A stretch of DNA of 64,000 nt from Phalacrocorax aristotelis (taxonomy: Eukaryota; Chordata; Aves; Suliformes; Phalacrocoracidae). The stretch spans positions 134,602,125 to 134,666,124 of the forward strand of contig NC_134276.1 in assembly GCF_949628215.1 (NCBI RefSeq), written 5' to 3'. Under the pieces are notes generated by a model. It was not told the origin of the DNA. It was given only the letters and a program-made list of their open reading frames with translations, and did no database searches. Positions within the stretch are counted from its first letter, which is position 1. Each line of letters opens with the position of its first letter. This document shows positions 1 to 14,623 of this stretch, one piece after another. The translations under genes were made by a program, and so were the position numbers.

Positions 1-697
1 CACTGCAACAGTTCCCTCAGCTGAAAGAAAGAGCTTTTCTAAAAAACATTCCTTAATTTGAACACAGATGCAAGACAGTGATTTGTGGTCCATGTGAAAA
101 GGCCAGCTAGAGAATCATAACAATCTCACATCCTCTCATCTATTGATATGCATTTAAAATTTCACAGAGGAATAATATTAAGGATGGATACTTTATTGCT
201 TTTAAGAATATGCTGATGTAAGCATCCAGCAAACAGCACTTTAAAAACTGAGACCCATAACCTAATATTTGACAAATATTTGGCTGTAAATGTTTACTTT
301 GTAGGAAGCAAAAAAAAGTCAAGAGATGCTGGAAATCTTTCTCAATTAAAGCGTTAAGGACATCTTTCTATAGCTTGGGGAAACTTTTCCTTTGATACTT
401 AAAATGCAGTCTTCCTCTCTTTTGATTCATTCCTGCATTGTGGTGACTCAATCCCAACAAAATGAGAAGACATATGAAAAATATATATATAGAAGACATC
501 AAGCCTACAAGCCATAGCAAGGTTGACTTAAACTAACAAAAGCCATGAAAATATTTAAAGAAAAAATGTTAGCAATGAGTTGTTCTTTGTATTCTTTACA
601 CCAAGCATTTTTAGCACTTCACCCCCATTTCTCCAGTCTCTAGATGGCTGTTTGTTTTTCTATACTTATTTTTACTAGATTCGGCAATACCATTTAC

Positions 698-749
698 CTG
701 ATTCTCTAGTTTCAGCTGTCGTAGTTTCATGCTTTCATCCTCAAAGATG
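698..749 (-). CDS. TULP3: TULP3 coding exon 2 (IFT-A-binding helix)
   Basis: This is a 52-base exon between a polypyrimidine acceptor (CTTTCCCAG) at 750 and a GTAAAT donor at 697. It reads IFEDESMKLRQLKLENQ after completing the split Ser. The M-K-x-R-Q-x-K-L core matches the conserved TULP3 N-terminal helix. Confidence 0.93.
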
Positions 750-3700
750 CTGGGAAAGGGAAAGAAAAATTAATTATTGCTAGTAAATAGTTTGCATTAT
801 AAGAGCACAGGATATTCACAGACTACAACTTCACTGTCAAGACTTTAAAGCTACTATAAGACATAACTTCTATCCCATGAGAAGACCAAGTTACAAGGCA
901 TTAAGGAATAAATCATACTTCATATTCTGTCATAAATAGGACCAAACTGTAGTTAATCACCTTAATAAACTGTTCTGAAAGCATTTTGTAAGCAAAAAAT
1001 GTTTCATTACTGATGGATGGATTATGAGCCACTATGGGCTATGGGGTATGATACAATTTATGTCTGAAGGCTTAACACCGTTCAAACCAATTGAACAAAG
1101 TCCCTGCTCCTTCATAAAATACCCAATTCCAAATTAACTCCGAATTTTAGGTTTTGTCTTGGAGTCAAACCTACACCATTTTATCCACCTGCCAGACTTC
1201 CCAGAACTACTGTTAATACCTGAGAGAATCTGTATTTGCAATACCTGGTATTAATTCCTAGAGATGAAAAAATAATTATTTCACTATTTAAGTTCTTTAT
1301 AGGTAACTTTCATAAGAACTCTAGTTTTTCACTCTAAGTTGTGTTCCATACAGACTTCTCATTTTCTTGTGTACAATAATGAATTATTACATAAAGTGCA
1401 ATTTAGAGCAGTTAACTCTACAAAGGGGAAAGGTTAATTGACAAGTCAGCACATATTCTGCCTACCACAGTTGTGCACTTTCTTCCCACACAGCTTTGAC
1501 AAAGACCTCTCTGGAAGTAAGAGAGCATCAGGAAGAAGATACTTAATAGGGAGAATGGACAAACATTATATTTTTTATTGGTGGCATGCAGAAAAAGCAG
1601 GGCTAGCCAAAATTTCAATTTGAACAGGAAGTTCTTCGTCTGGTCTAGGTATGCAGAAATGTCCGATGATGTGAAGTCAAGCTGGCAGACAGTGTTGAAT
1701 ACAACCCTAACAAGGAAAACTGGAAAGATGGAGAGAGACAGGGACAGAGGTGGGGTGAGGCTTCCGCAAAACACATGCCATGGAAATTGGATCACAGCAC
1801 ATAGAGCTAATAAGGGGAGAAAGGGCTCAGTCAAATCCACATCTGACTCTACTTCCAGGCAAGCAGACAACAGATCAGAGGTCCTTACAGACTATCCTAT
1901 CCAACACAGGCCCTGTTCTGGAAGACTGAAAAATGCAGAAAAAAAGTTTTGTATACACATGTCATATGTAACAGTTTATATACTCTAAAATTGATGTTTA
2001 CTGCCCAACTAATGGGATTTTAAAGCAAGTTGCCCCTGCCATTGGGTTTTACTTGGCAGTTTTCCTTATTTCTATAAATTTTTTCTAATGTTTTTCAAGT
2101 GTTGTCACATAACACAAGGTCTAGGACCTCGAAAACACCTTGCTTCTAAAAACTGATGTTACCCCTCACATAAACCAGTAACACATAGCACCTTGGATTC
2201 AAAGGGAATGGAGGACCTGGAAAAATTAATGTCTGTCTTGAAGAGGGATGGAGAGCTGTTTTGTGTCCCCACAGCAACAGTTACAGTAATACGCTTGTCT
2301 CCACCTGAAAACACCCACAATTTCAGAAAGAAACATGCAGAGTCATATCTACTGAGCGCAGCTAGACAAGTTAGTTGCCACATGAAACTTCAACAATAAA
2401 GTTAAAATGTCACACGCCTTTTATTTACAGTATAGGTGATGGAAAAGGTCATCTTTGGCAAAGTCCAAAAAAGTTAAAATATTCATGAACAAAAAAAAAA
2501 AGGGGGGTGAGGGGGAGAGAGTTCCTTTTCTTTTCATACGCCTTCTGACTTAAGAAATACATAACATTTGTAACTGCAGTCAAGAGTTAGTTATGAAGCA
2601 ATCTATGTAGCTCTGATAAATATTAGATTTACGGACACATTCTTATATAAATAAAAAGAAATACAAAGGTGTCCTGTGTAGATACAAGCTACTGTCTATG
2701 GTTTTATTGCTTTTCCTAATAGAAAAATGCACCCCCAACAATAAGAGTCTCTTCTTCAGAAAATAAAGAAAAATGGTACCACTTTTGGAAATAAGTTTCC
2801 AGGTTTTCATTTTTACCTGGAAGATGGCAAAATGCTGAAACATCAGGACATGTGTGTCTTACGGAAATCCTCAATGAAAATTATTTACTTTGATTTTTAA
2901 ACTGTTTTCAACCCACAATGGAATAAACTTGTGTAACATCAAAGACAGGTCTGGAGACTGTTGGAACAGGACCATAACACAGGCTAAACGAGACCTCAAC
3001 TCCAACCACTTAATGGAGACTCAAACATTGTTGAAACATGTAAGGATTCTAACAGGACACAGAGCTTGATAAAGCAAAAGAAAACAAGAGTGTTCTCTTT
3101 TACAATTTACTGTTAAACACAGACAAAGATCACCTTGTAGCAGCCACAAAATGAAAGCAGCCATCAATCCTTCCCGTTATAAAGTGCAAGGATTCATCAA
3201 GGAGCAAAATAAAAAGCCAATTAAAGCCAAGAGCACTGCGGTTCTAAAAAAAAAAAAACCAACCCGCTATTATTTACTCCACTTGCAACCTTCCTTCCAG
3301 CATTTGGTCATCATGAATGTGTAACATAATAAGCAGACAAAAAAGAGCTTCCCACACATACACACACTTCAGACTTTTTTCTACCCACCACAGTGGGTTG
3401 GTGTTGTTACAGAGCTTAAGGAAAAGGCTATGCCAGAGTCACTCCTACAGCTCACCACTAAGGAATGCAAGAAGCATGCTGGTACAGCTACGGGCTTCAA
3501 ACATGAATCTTCCTTCAGATGGACTGACTACACAGAGCAGTATATCTAAGTGCTCTTCGGACATGCCCACGCAAAATCACTATGCTCTTCGTTATGCTTT
3601 GCTGTTTGAAGGGTTTACATGCAATAAGAAGAATTAAATACCCATTAGGAACAGGAAAAATAAGCGGCATTTCCATAGCTATAACAACACAGTTCAAAAC

Positions 3701-6700
3701 AGGAATAAAAAAAAAACAACCATCAAACCAGTCACCCATTTACTTCTGACAAATAAGAACTGAAAATATTCAAGTAGCCTGACATGATCTTCCTCTGCCC
3801 AACTGCTGCAGAAGAGCAGACTACACAAGACCCTGCCTCACCAACTCCTCTGCTACATTTACCAGAATCTGCTAGCTCTTCTACTAAAGCTGCATGATGG
3901 GTAACAGACACATCCCACAGAGAAAGGATAAATGACCCATAATGTAACATAGAAGTGAAGACTAATGATTATCCAGGGTACAGAATAAAAATGAGTGTAG
4001 GAAATTAACTATTTAATGAAAACACTCAACTGAGAAGATACAAAAGCATGTCTGAATGTGGGAGAAGACAGCAAGATGTAAAGGGGTTTACAGATCCATT
4101 CCTCCTCACAGATCCCTTTCCAGATTCAACATAGTCCAACATGAAGCAAAATATTTTATTTTTAATTGATACCACATCAAATTCCTGCTGAAATCAGAAC
4201 TAGCTTTGTTTTCACATCATAAGCAGAAATTAAAGTGTTGCAATAGGAATATGAATGACAAATTTGTTAGAGATGTGTTTATTTGGTCTTTTCCTAAGCA
4301 TTTTCAGAATATTAAACTAACCACAATGAAGAGATAACTCACAAGTTATTTAACAGACGTTCATATATGCAATTAGGGCTTCATTTTTATATAGTTTATT
4401 TTCATTTCTGTAAAAAAGGCACACTACATCTATGGACAGTTCTTTCAGAATGGATGTATTATTTTTCAATAACACACTGCAATTTTGGAATTACAAACTA
4501 TGTTGTAAAGCATTACATACGGCTAGACAGTTAACACTTGTTTTCACTGCAACTTTTCTGTGTTGCTGAATACATCATACTTTAAAAAACCAAAATAATT
4601 ATGTTCTAAGCACTTGGCAATAATTACCATCAAATCAGCCAAATGCAAACCCACAGTATAATGCAACTCTGAGAATAATTAAATACCTGATATTAAAGTA
4701 TGAGAACATACAAAATAGGGCAAGAAAGCAATCCAGCAGTCTGAAAATGGTCTTCCCATTCTGTCCAAGGTTCACACAAGAGAAAGGACTCTCAAGAGCT
4801 GAAGAGGGTTCAGCAGAAAGCTGAACAAATTGAGCAAGGACTGGAAAATGTAGCTCTTAGGAAGATTTGAATGCATCCTACAGTTCATGTAAGAGAAAAT
4901 TAATCAGTACATTCCACTGTGTTCCATACATTTGAGACCACAAATGACTACTGATGAGAGAGGAGAAGACAACAAAAGCCAGTCATACATAACTGAAGCT
5001 AAACAGATTCGGACTGCAAATAAAACTTTTATTTAACACTGTGACTAATTAACCACTGGGATACATCATGGAGCTGTGGATTTTCAACAGAAAACAACAG
5101 GTTTTAATCAAAGTTTAATATCATTATGCTTAAAACTGCTGTCATGGAGTAAGGCTACAGCCTACCTCAGATTTCATGTGTGGTTATCCCAGATGGGAGA
5201 GCTAAGCATTCTTCTTTCAAGTTATATCAAGGGACCAATTAAGTCCCCTTTACATACTGACTGTCGAAGCTGTAAAGAGGCAGATAAAAGGTTGACTTTA
5301 TTACAGACTAGTTTTGCAAGGAATTGACTGGTTGCAGCTGTGAGTGAAAGGCAACAAGCAGAGGAAGCAAGAAAAGCCACAGCAAGAGCAGCCTGTAGAG
5401 AGAAAATGTTCTACATGATCCAGAATTCACTAGAAAGACACATATGAAATACGTTAAACAAAGGAAAAAAAGCTCATGACATTTTTTCCTGCATTCAACA
5501 AAATACGTATATTCCTCATACGTCCACTAAAGAAATATTCAGTTTTTCCTCCTAGCAAACAATGTAGCAAGGCCTTCCAGATTTAGAAGTTTCCCAGATA
5601 GCTAAAGCTATTCTGCAATTCAAGCAGTTATAGGTTTGATAAAATAATGAGTAAGGTTCTCTGGCCTGTTTTAAGCAGAAGGTCAGACTAGCAGACAGCA
5701 ACAGACTCCACGCCAACCTTAAAAGAAAATCTGACCCAAAAGAAGGAAAGATAGCTTGTTTTGCTTTTTAACTGTTCTAAGCTTCTTTAGGGCATATATT
5801 AGCACTCTATATGCACTGAATTCTTGGTGAGAGAAATTCAGAAAGTATCAACTGTTTGTGCACAGCTCTAGGGGAGATACTAAAAATTGAGATACTCTGT
5901 AGTTTGGCAGAGAGATTCAGGGAGACTGTCCAGCAAAAACTTTTAGCTCATTTTAAAGTAGACTAGATTTTGAGTTTCCTGCATCTTGTTACTAACAAGC
6001 TTGATATTTTATATCGGTCTGACATATAAAGCCTTCTTTTAACAAACACAATCTTTCATTATTGATGGGAATATGAACCTATATTTTAAGGATCTTGTTT
6101 GTTAATTTTTTAACTGTTTCCATGGCTTTATTTCCTTTAAAGGAACTCCAAGGCACAATAAACGAACACCATTCTCCTCCACAAATGTCCCAAACTTCCC
6201 AATATCTTATGTTCCATTTCTCACTCTACAGAGGGCTGCTTCCAATCAGGAGCATAACAAAGATCACGTAACTCCTTTTTCCTTTGCAGGACAGTTTATT
6301 AATGCTGTAGCAGCAATTATGGCTCTGAGCAATACTCCCAGAATTTAAGAATCGGGGAATGAGAAGAATGCAGCTTGTGGCACATATCTTTGTCCACTAG
6401 ATCTAATTTTTGCCTGTAGAAGTGCAAGTAAACACAACTTCAGTAAGAAATGCAAGGTCAGCTGGTATGAAAGGGTTTTCACTCTTAACTCTCCAAAGAA
6501 CTTCCCTGGGAATTATTCTCCTCATCTGAACCACAGCTGTGAAGGAAAACAGAAGCTGTAGAAAAGAGATCATTTGAAGAAGGATTCTTATCTTTTAAAA
6601 GATATATTCCAAACAAAAATTGCAATACTGCCTCTGGAAACTCATTGAGGTACAAAACTTATCTGTAATGCACCTTCCAATCCACAAAAGGGAGGAGTCC

Positions 6701-9700
6701 CATCTGCTTTCCTTGCAACTGACACAACTGTAATTGTTCATTTCTGGGAAAATGTGTAACATAGCAACCAAAGGAGTGAGGATTATGAAATTTTTCTGCC
6801 TTCCCCAAGGCAGAAGAGTGGGTTTTTTGCCAAATGGGATATTCTTTCCTTCATAATCAAATTAACTACCAGTAAGTCTTCCAAGGTAAACTGGATCTGC
6901 TGCAAAACAGCTGTAAAATGCCACACCCATTTCTAAGAGACACAATTCTTAGGTTGAATCAACATTTCAGTTTTAAGTTATTTTCAAGCAGTTGATATTT
7001 CAACAGGAGCAAGTTTCAGCCTCTGGCTTTTTTCCAAAAGAATCCTTTCTCCAGTGAAATCAGTTTTAACTTTGATTTCCTCCCGCCCACAAAGAAACAC
7101 ACACAGATTTCTAATGCCAATAGCCGTATTGTTTTGAGAAAGATTTAACAAAGTTTGCTTGGTAAGCTTTTCACCTACAGAACATATTATGGGAACAATG
7201 ACATGGCAACAGCGAACATTAATTTTGGAAGCAATTCTGAATGAGTAGATATATTATTGTGAATAAAGACTGTCTTGTATACGTTTTAATACACAAATTA
7301 AGTCTGTATCATGTGGGACATATCTCAGAATATTTGAAAAGAAGTAGAAAATTAACTAATAAGACTAATAATGGCAACTGCCAGACCAGGGTGTTGTGGG
7401 GGAACAGGAAGACAAGCATCTAGATCTGTATGTCCTACCCCACTTGAATCCTCCAGGCGCTGCATGTTCCTGCCAATAACTTGCAGCAACTACCTGAACA
7501 ATTTACAACTTATTAAAGAAGATCTGAAGATCTTAGAGAAACCCAAAGGCAAGTTAGTCCTTTACAACTTTTGCTTCTACCTACCTCTGAGTATAAAAAT
7601 GGAACTTCACTGTGGAATTATCAGGTACTTTTCTTTAAAGTCACATGGACTGGAAGAGTGCCAAAACCACCTAAACTGAAACACACACACCCCCCAAAAA
7701 AAAATCCCGAAAAGGCTGGCACCCTGAAGAAAAAAAAAAAGAAAAAAAAAAAAGGATATGTTTTGCCTTTATGGTGGCAAAACAGCTGCCCCAACAACTC
7801 CAAGCAATAGGAATACCGTGCTGAAGAAAGGGATTCAAGAAAAAACAATCTGAGATGCACAAGTACTGCAGAAAAATCTTTTGTTATAGAACACAAACAG
7901 GTTAATAATTATTTTTGTTGGCTAAAAGCAAGAAGGCAGGGAGTTTAATCCAAACCTATCCTTGCAGCACCATGTTCTCCATACTTGCATAACGCAATAA
8001 TGCCATTAAATGCACAATGCCCTAATAGTAAGTGAAGTGTACCTGAAAGTAACAGGCTGTTCAGGTTGAAACAGCTCAGCCAGAACACACTACACTCGGC
8101 CTAAAGGAGTTCCTTTGAAAATGCATCATTCTGGGGCGACTGTTCACACACCAAATGTAACTCAGTAAATAATGGTGCATTCTAGTACTGACTGACTGCA
8201 GCTAAGTTAATGCAGAAAAGTTTATTTAACAGTGCAGGAGACACAAACTTGTCTTTTCTTTACAGTACTTGTTCCAGTGATTTTGTAAGGTAAAATGAAA
8301 CAGTGTAGGCAAGGTGAAACAACCACTCAGAAGAATCACCCGTATCTTCAGTTTCAAAATGGTATTAATGGAAGCACAAAACCCTAGTATGAAATTAGTA
8401 CCTCACAAATGCAATGGGATATGCTCTGCACTATTACATACCTACATAAACACACCTTGAAATAGGAAGAACTAACGTGGCAGGAGATTGTCAGGCAAAA
8501 TAGATAGGAGCCTGCTAGTAAGGTACCAGAACTTTGAGAAATGAAGGGCCTATGGGAGAAAAGTTGAGTTATGGTGAAACAAAGAATAAAGCACATGCTG
8601 TCTGATGAGATTCCTTTTCCAGAAATGGATTGTTAATGTCTTGGTGGACAAGCTGACCATGAGGTAGCAATGCACCCTCAAGGCCAACAGTGGTTGACAG
8701 AATCTTGGGCTGCATTAGGAAAAGCACTGGCAGCAGGTCGAGAGAAGTGACCCTACCTCTCTGCTCAGCACTGGTGAAGCCACACATGAAGTGCCGTGTC
8801 CAATTCTGGGCTCCTCAGCACAAGAAAGATATGGACATACTGAAGCAAGTCCATCAAAGAGCCATAAAGATGATTAAGGGACTGGAGTATCTTTCACATG
8901 AGGTGAGGCTGAGACAACTGTGATGGTTCAGCCTGGAGAAGAGAAGGCTCAGAGGGCATCTTATCAATGTGTATAAATACCTGATGGGAGGGTGTAAAGG
9001 AGATGAAGTCAGCAGTGCCTCCTTACAGGGCAAGAGGCAGCGGGCACAAACTAAACTACATTAAATTCTATACAAATGCAAGAAAAAACTTTTCTTGAGA
9101 GAGTGGTCAAACACTGGAACAGGTAGCCCAGGGAGTTTGTGGAGTCTCCGTCTTTGGAGATATTAAAAACCTGTCTGGACATCATCCTGTGCAACCTATT
9201 CCAGCTGACCCTGCTTGAGCAGTAGGGTTGGACCAGATGATCTCAAGAAGCCTCTTCCAACCTCCATGATTCTATGATTCTGTCTGTTTGGGTTCTGGAG
9301 ATCACAAGACAAATGGAGATAGTTTAGACCTGAGTCTGAGAGGACAAACCAGATGACAATAAAGAATACAGGCTGTTACAAGAAAATGCAACAGGAACAC
9401 AAGCATCATGAAAAGGTTAAATTATGAGCTCAGAACTATTCTGACTACCCTACTGCTTCGTGTTTCATAGGCCATTCAAAAACTGACTCACCAAGTACCA
9501 AAGATTACCTCCTCCTACTTGGAATAAGAGAACAGAGCAATGAAAATAAAGCAGCACTCTCTGGACAGAAGTTCTAGTTCTAGCTAGTTCCAGGTAGCTT
9601 CTATCGGGACTATAAAGAGTGCAAACAGAAGCCTGTGTCATTCTCTGCTATACTATACTGGGAGAACAGAAAGTAGATTCTTTTTTTCCTTAGCCAGAAA

Positions 9701-12700
9701 AGTCTCAAGTAATTAATTACAGCACACCTAAACTGAAAGGAGTATCTTTTTCCTGGAAGGAAGGCCAAGAGAAGCCAGAAATCCACACAGGCCATTAACC
9801 ATTAAAGTCATCATGGATGCATGGTGACACAGAAGATGACAACCATAAGAATATGCACATAAACTTATCATTAAGTGTGTAGCCAAACAGGGTTTTTTAA
9901 ACTGGGTTTTTGTTACAATATTTGTAAGAGAAGGGAGGCAAGGAATCTGCTGTCAGGCACTTTGAGAGTTCACAGCTGGTGACTCCCAGGGATCCTGACA
10001 TGAACAGGGAAGATAAACTGACAACATAGCTTGAGTAAGGAGTCGTCAGCTCTTAACCACCAACACAACTGCAGAATGCATGCTATGCTTCCAAAATCAT
10101 GTTTATTCTGGTGAATTTAATGAAACTTGGGTTTCTGCTAAGGAAAAGGAAGACACATTTATTCCTTAAGTAGAACGCCAGCTTTCTATTTAACGTCCTC
10201 TCAACTACATCCTCCAAATCTCCAGCCATTTCATTTCTAGAAATTGCTCTACCCAAGGAAGGATCAAAGCAAGATGTACAGGGGCTTAGAATTCTGACTT
10301 CTATGATCCTCTGTTTGCAAATTAAACCTTGCCCAACGCTTTTGTTCATGTCTACCACGTTACAACATGAAACCAGTGAAATGTAAAGCAGTTACTATTC
10401 TCTCGTAGAAACACAGTCAGCAGTTAAATAGCACACAGTATGCTTAACCCAGACAACATAACAAAACCCTAAAGTTCCTTCAAAATAAGTCACAAATTGC
10501 ACTTGTTTTACAGTCTTTCAAACTAAAAATGGGGAAGGAACATAAAGGAAGTTTTCTGAACTGACACCCTAGAACTGACTGTGGACTTTTAGTCCCAGGC
10601 CAGTTTTCTATTTCTAAAAGATTGAAAGGGGAAACCATTAAGGAGATAGAAACAGCAAAATTTAATTTCCATCCCAAGCTAAGTGACTCAGCAAGATACT
10701 GTTGCTAAATTTAGATTCTTGTTCTTTTTTTGTTGCCTCAGATCTCACATACAAATGCTAAATGGGAAAGGAGCACAGAAGTGACCACAGAATTCTGTAA
10801 CAATAACACAGGCAGTTAGGAGTTCTAACATCCCACTGAATATGTTTTAAACAACGCTAGGAATAAGGGTAAATGTTCTTGCAGTAGTCTAAGGCAACAG
10901 CTCTAGGCATATCAGCAAACCCACTTAGAATTCACCCCACGACCCAATTACAACACAATCAACAGTTTTATTTTGGAGACCACCACAAAACAAAGAGTCT
11001 GGAGCTATCCTAGTGCAAGTTTGGTTGCAGAAAAGTTTCCACACATACAAAGTCATAATTACGTTGAAATCAGGGCACTTGTCCCTCGTACAGGTGCCAC
11101 ACCAACAGTGGTTAAAAAAGGAAAACAAAGTAAAAACCAAACAGAAGAGAAAAATAATGGTTGTCTCTATGAAGATGGGTCATCAGTAACCTAAATTCTA
11201 AATTTTAAGAGATGGGGGGAGAACTTACTAGAAACTGAAGAGACAATTCAAACAAGGTTCAGCTTTAAGACAACTGCAACTGTTAGAACAACGAAAGAGT
11301 TACCAAGCGCATTTCAAGTCGTATTTAGAAATTTGAGTGACAAGTGTAACACTTGCTACTTTTTCTCTCTTACCACTGCTGTCTACATCATAGGAAGTGA
11401 AGTGATTCCTTCTTCACTCACACCAATGGCAGCAGCATCAAACTGCAGTTGCAAAAGGTTTTCTTTTTTTTCAAAACTGCACTCCTAGGAGTACATCTCA
11501 ACCACATTTAAAAAATATTTACAGATTTATCTTATTTCAGACACGTTTCTTGGTTATATTCAGACTTGAAACAGATGAAGCAAGCAAGATATTGAGCCAA
11601 TTCTCTTTTATCTAAGGATAAGATTTGCACAATTATAAACCCTGGAATTTACAAAACAGTGCTTGTTAATTTCAAGGTCACATGTGGCCAAATAAAAATT
11701 CCCAAGGACTAACAGAGATGCTGATAGGCTTTTAAAAGGAAGCATGGCTAAAAACATTAGCAAAGTATTTTGCCTTTTTTCCCCCCAAATTATAATTAAG
11801 GTGCATCTATACAAAACAGTCGAGCCCAGCAGCCACCAAGATTCCTGACCACCTCAACTACACCAAGGTTTTTCAAGTATGGAAATGGCTTTTGGCTGGA
11901 AATTACTTTTAAACCTTTTTCAGTCCATGGGCTCATAATCTTTTGAAAATTGAGCTTATTGACAATAGGCCCTTATTCTTCATTAACTTTTAAAGACACT
12001 GAGGAAGTATGCCAGCATTCCTGAGCTCACAAACTGAAAACTACTAACTCATGCATGTCTAGTCACCCAAGAAGCATTAAAATTATGGGAGGGACTGCTA
12101 AAGTTGATACTCCTTTTTGTAGTCTCTGTAAACTCATTCAAGATTTTTGCACCTTGGACATGATGTTTTTTATACACGGCATCTGCAGGTCAGAAACTGA
12201 AGCAAATTTGGAAGGCAGCACGTGCAAAGCTTTAAGTATTCCTGTATACTGTATAATTATTCTTCAAAAAGGTGAAGTTCATTGGTCCACAAGATTCTAA
12301 AATACATACTACCATAAGAACCAAATTCCCTTCTCAATAATTTAAACACTTAAAATGATTTAGAATTACTTTTATCCAAATGTTTCTACTGTGTTCAACA
12401 TTATTAATTACATGTCAAGCCTCAAAATGGGACTTTCCCCAATGGAGAGAGAAGGTATAGCACTTATCAAAACCATTAAATACACTATCAACCTTATCAT
12501 TTTCTAAAGCATTAAGACAGTTGTGCCCCATCAACCTGAAAGTCAACCAGACTTTAAATGAACTTGAGCAAATTAAGTTGCAGCCACCTCAAATGGAAGT
12601 GCTGGTGGACAAGAGATAGATTAACACAATACCATAGTTTCAAGGGACAGCCTGTTTCAGAGATAGACTAAAGAAAAAGTCTCAGCTTCCTATCCATCAT

Positions 12701-14616
12701 CAAATATCCCACAGCACATTTACAAAACTATATGCATTTATTTTTGACCTGTTTCCTTCACCTCTGTCCACCAGAAATAAAATACTTTTTATATCTTAAT
12801 GTGTGCCTTACATATTGCACAATAGTAACGGTATTCCACCTCAAGGGGAAAAAAAAATAAAAGTTACCAACTGGTTCTCAGGCACAGCTTTTTTTTAACT
12901 TTACAGAGCCTTTCTTCTACAAGATGGTAGGTAGTACCTTCACTGCTATGAACCGCCAATTATTATGTATCACATTTACTTTTTCTATACAAAGCAGTGT
13001 TTGGACAACTGACAATTATTTTACCAAACAAGAGTTCTAATCATTAAAATAGTGATTTATGAATAATTTTACTACTATTTTCTCAGGAAAAGAAGATCCT
13101 TCTTAAGAACACACTCTTTTGTTTTCCTGCAATTTATTATAGTGCTGCTGAACATTCTAAGTTCAGAGCCAGACCCCTAAAAATAAGAGGCCTTAAGGGT
13201 CTATTTAAAAACTACATACTTTCATTCAGGTCCATGTATGCTAGTTTTCTTACGTGAATCACAAAGACTAGGAAAGTTAAGGAAATGGATTGTTTGTTTA
13301 ATAAACTAGGGGCAGGAGGGAAGCAGCCATTACACGAACTGCCATTATTCTTAGACTAATTTTGTGAGGCACCTATGAAAGCATGTGAAACAAGTTTTTA
13401 GCAGAGAGAAATTATACTAGTACAATTGTTATCAGAAAAGCTGCGTCATTTCCCGCATCTTAAACTCTGTCAAACTTAAATGTGTAATATCTATGCAAGG
13501 AAATTTATGTGCATCTGGTCATCAGTTTTTCAAAAATTGTTTCCAGAATTGGTATACAAACCTCAGCCTTTAAAGTCTACATAAAGAAGTCATCTTCTAA
13601 TGTTTCACAGCATATGCGGTAAACCCAAGCAATTATAGGAGCCCTTCTAACCCTGTTGCCTCTTTTCACCCTTAACTAAAATTACCAAGTTTATGTCATA
13701 AATAAACAGTTTCTCTTCTACACTGTGTTCATTATAATTCAACTACTAGAAGTTTAGGTTTCCCTCTTTATTTGCTTTTCATTTCCCCATCCAAACATCA
13801 GAGCCATAGAAGATTTTTTTTCCTGGGCTTTTACAAGTATACTAATTCTGTCTAAACCCATTTTCACTGCCGGCCTGTATCCTCACATTTAATTTCAACC
13901 AATTTTGGTTTTGAGCTATTAATGTGCCAAAGGCATAATCTCTTTCCAAAATCTCGTTTCCGAAGTTTGCAGTTATTTTTCCTATCACGTCAGTTAAGTG
14001 CCTTTCAGTTATCCCTCTTTCCCTTGCGACGGCATATGGAGTATATTACCACATACCCCAGGAGCTTCACTAGCAACAGAGGAGTAACGCTGCAGAAATG
14101 CTTCACAGCAGCACCTAGAAACGATCAGAGAGGACCGAGACCCCCCAAAACCAGTTTAATCTACAAACGTTTAGATGACACGTAACACATAACACTGAAG
14201 AGTTACGCACGTGAGGTACAGCCGGACTTAACACAGCAGTTGCAAGCGGCTGTACCCGGGGAGCGACCCAGCGCCCTGCCGACCAGCGCGGCGTGGCATG
14301 GCGCCCTGCGTGCGCGGCCGGCGGCAGCTCCAGCGACGGCGTATGGCCGCGCGCGGCTCTGCCCACCCCGGCCCCGGGTGTCCCTTCTGAGGCGATGCGA
14401 GGAATAGCTGCGCGCCGCGCCGCCCCGGGTCGTTTTACTCCCGGAGACACGGCCTCCCCGAAACCGCACCCACCCGCCCGCCAGGAGGGGGAACCGGACC
14501 GGGAGAACCCGACCGGGAGACGCTGCCCCGGGCTGCCCTCACCGAGGTGCAGGCCCGGGCCCCTCTCACCTGCCGCCGGCGGGGCCGCCCCGGCCTCGGC
14601 CCCGCGCACTCTCCAT
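698..14616 (-). CDS. TULP3: TULP3 (Tubby-like protein 3), 5' part only: coding exons 1 and 2
   Basis: TULP3 is a phosphoinositide-binding adaptor that bridges the IFT-A complex to membrane cargo (GPCRs, polycystins, ARL13B) for entry into primary cilia, and it restrains Hedgehog signalling. Two coding exons are visible on the minus strand. Exon 1 (14616 down to 14570) encodes a 15-residue Gly/Arg-rich start, MESARGRGRGGPAGG, and ends AG|GTGAG. Exon 2 (749 down to 698) encodes SIFEDESMKLRQLKLENQ when its first base completes the split Ser codon. This matches the human N-terminal helix DSVFHEEMMKMRQAKLDYQ, which begins the IFT-A-binding region. The exon ends in phase 0 at a GTAAAT donor. The next exon (RLLLEKRQRKKR-like in human) and the Tubby domain are not in the window, so the gene runs off the left edge. 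Position directly downstream of RHNO1 matches mammalian synteny. The main alternative, another TUB-family gene, is made unlikely by that synteny. Confidence 0.92.
7683..7755. repeat. CA/C/A-rich simple sequence
   Basis: A short CA run is followed by C6, A9 and two long A runs broken by single G bases. The polylysine or polyphenylalanine frames read through it are artefacts. Confidence 0.8.
8637..9282 (+). mobile_element. CR1 LINE fragment (5'-truncated, sense)
   Basis: This is the 3' end of a CR1 retrotransposon. The translated start preserves the end of the reverse-transcriptase ORF (GCIRKSTGSRSREVTLPLCSAL, then KPHMKCRVQFWAPQ and KMIKGLEYL). It is followed by the typical 3' UTR text (CAGCCTGGAGAAGAGAAGGC, CACTGGAACAGG, GGTTGGACCAGATGATCTC). 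It ends in the octamer-like tail ATTCTATGATTCTG rather than poly(A). The copy is 5'-truncated and diverged from any consensus I can recall, so it is an old insertion. Confidence 0.95.
14570..14616 (-). CDS. TULP3: TULP3 coding exon 1
   Basis: The ATG is at 14616-14614 and the exon ends AG|GTGAG at 14570/14569, leaving two bases of a split Ser codon. It encodes MESARGRGRGGPAGG, which is low-complexity. The start is chosen because it is the only ATG whose frame leads through this donor into exon 2 in phase. Confidence 0.88.
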
Positions 14617-14623
14617 CCCCGCC

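Larger units (their letters stand above)
750..14569 (-). other. TULP3: TULP3 intron 1
   Basis: This 13.8-kb AT-rich intron shows no supportable exon on either strand. It holds one CR1 LINE copy (8637-9282) and several A-rich simple tracts (near 2490, 7683-7755 and 12850). All open frames here are short and without recognisable domains. Confidence 0.8.

Noticed and set aside
7571-7896. Lysine-rich and phenylalanine-rich frames
   Set aside because: They are translations of poly(A)-rich simple sequence.
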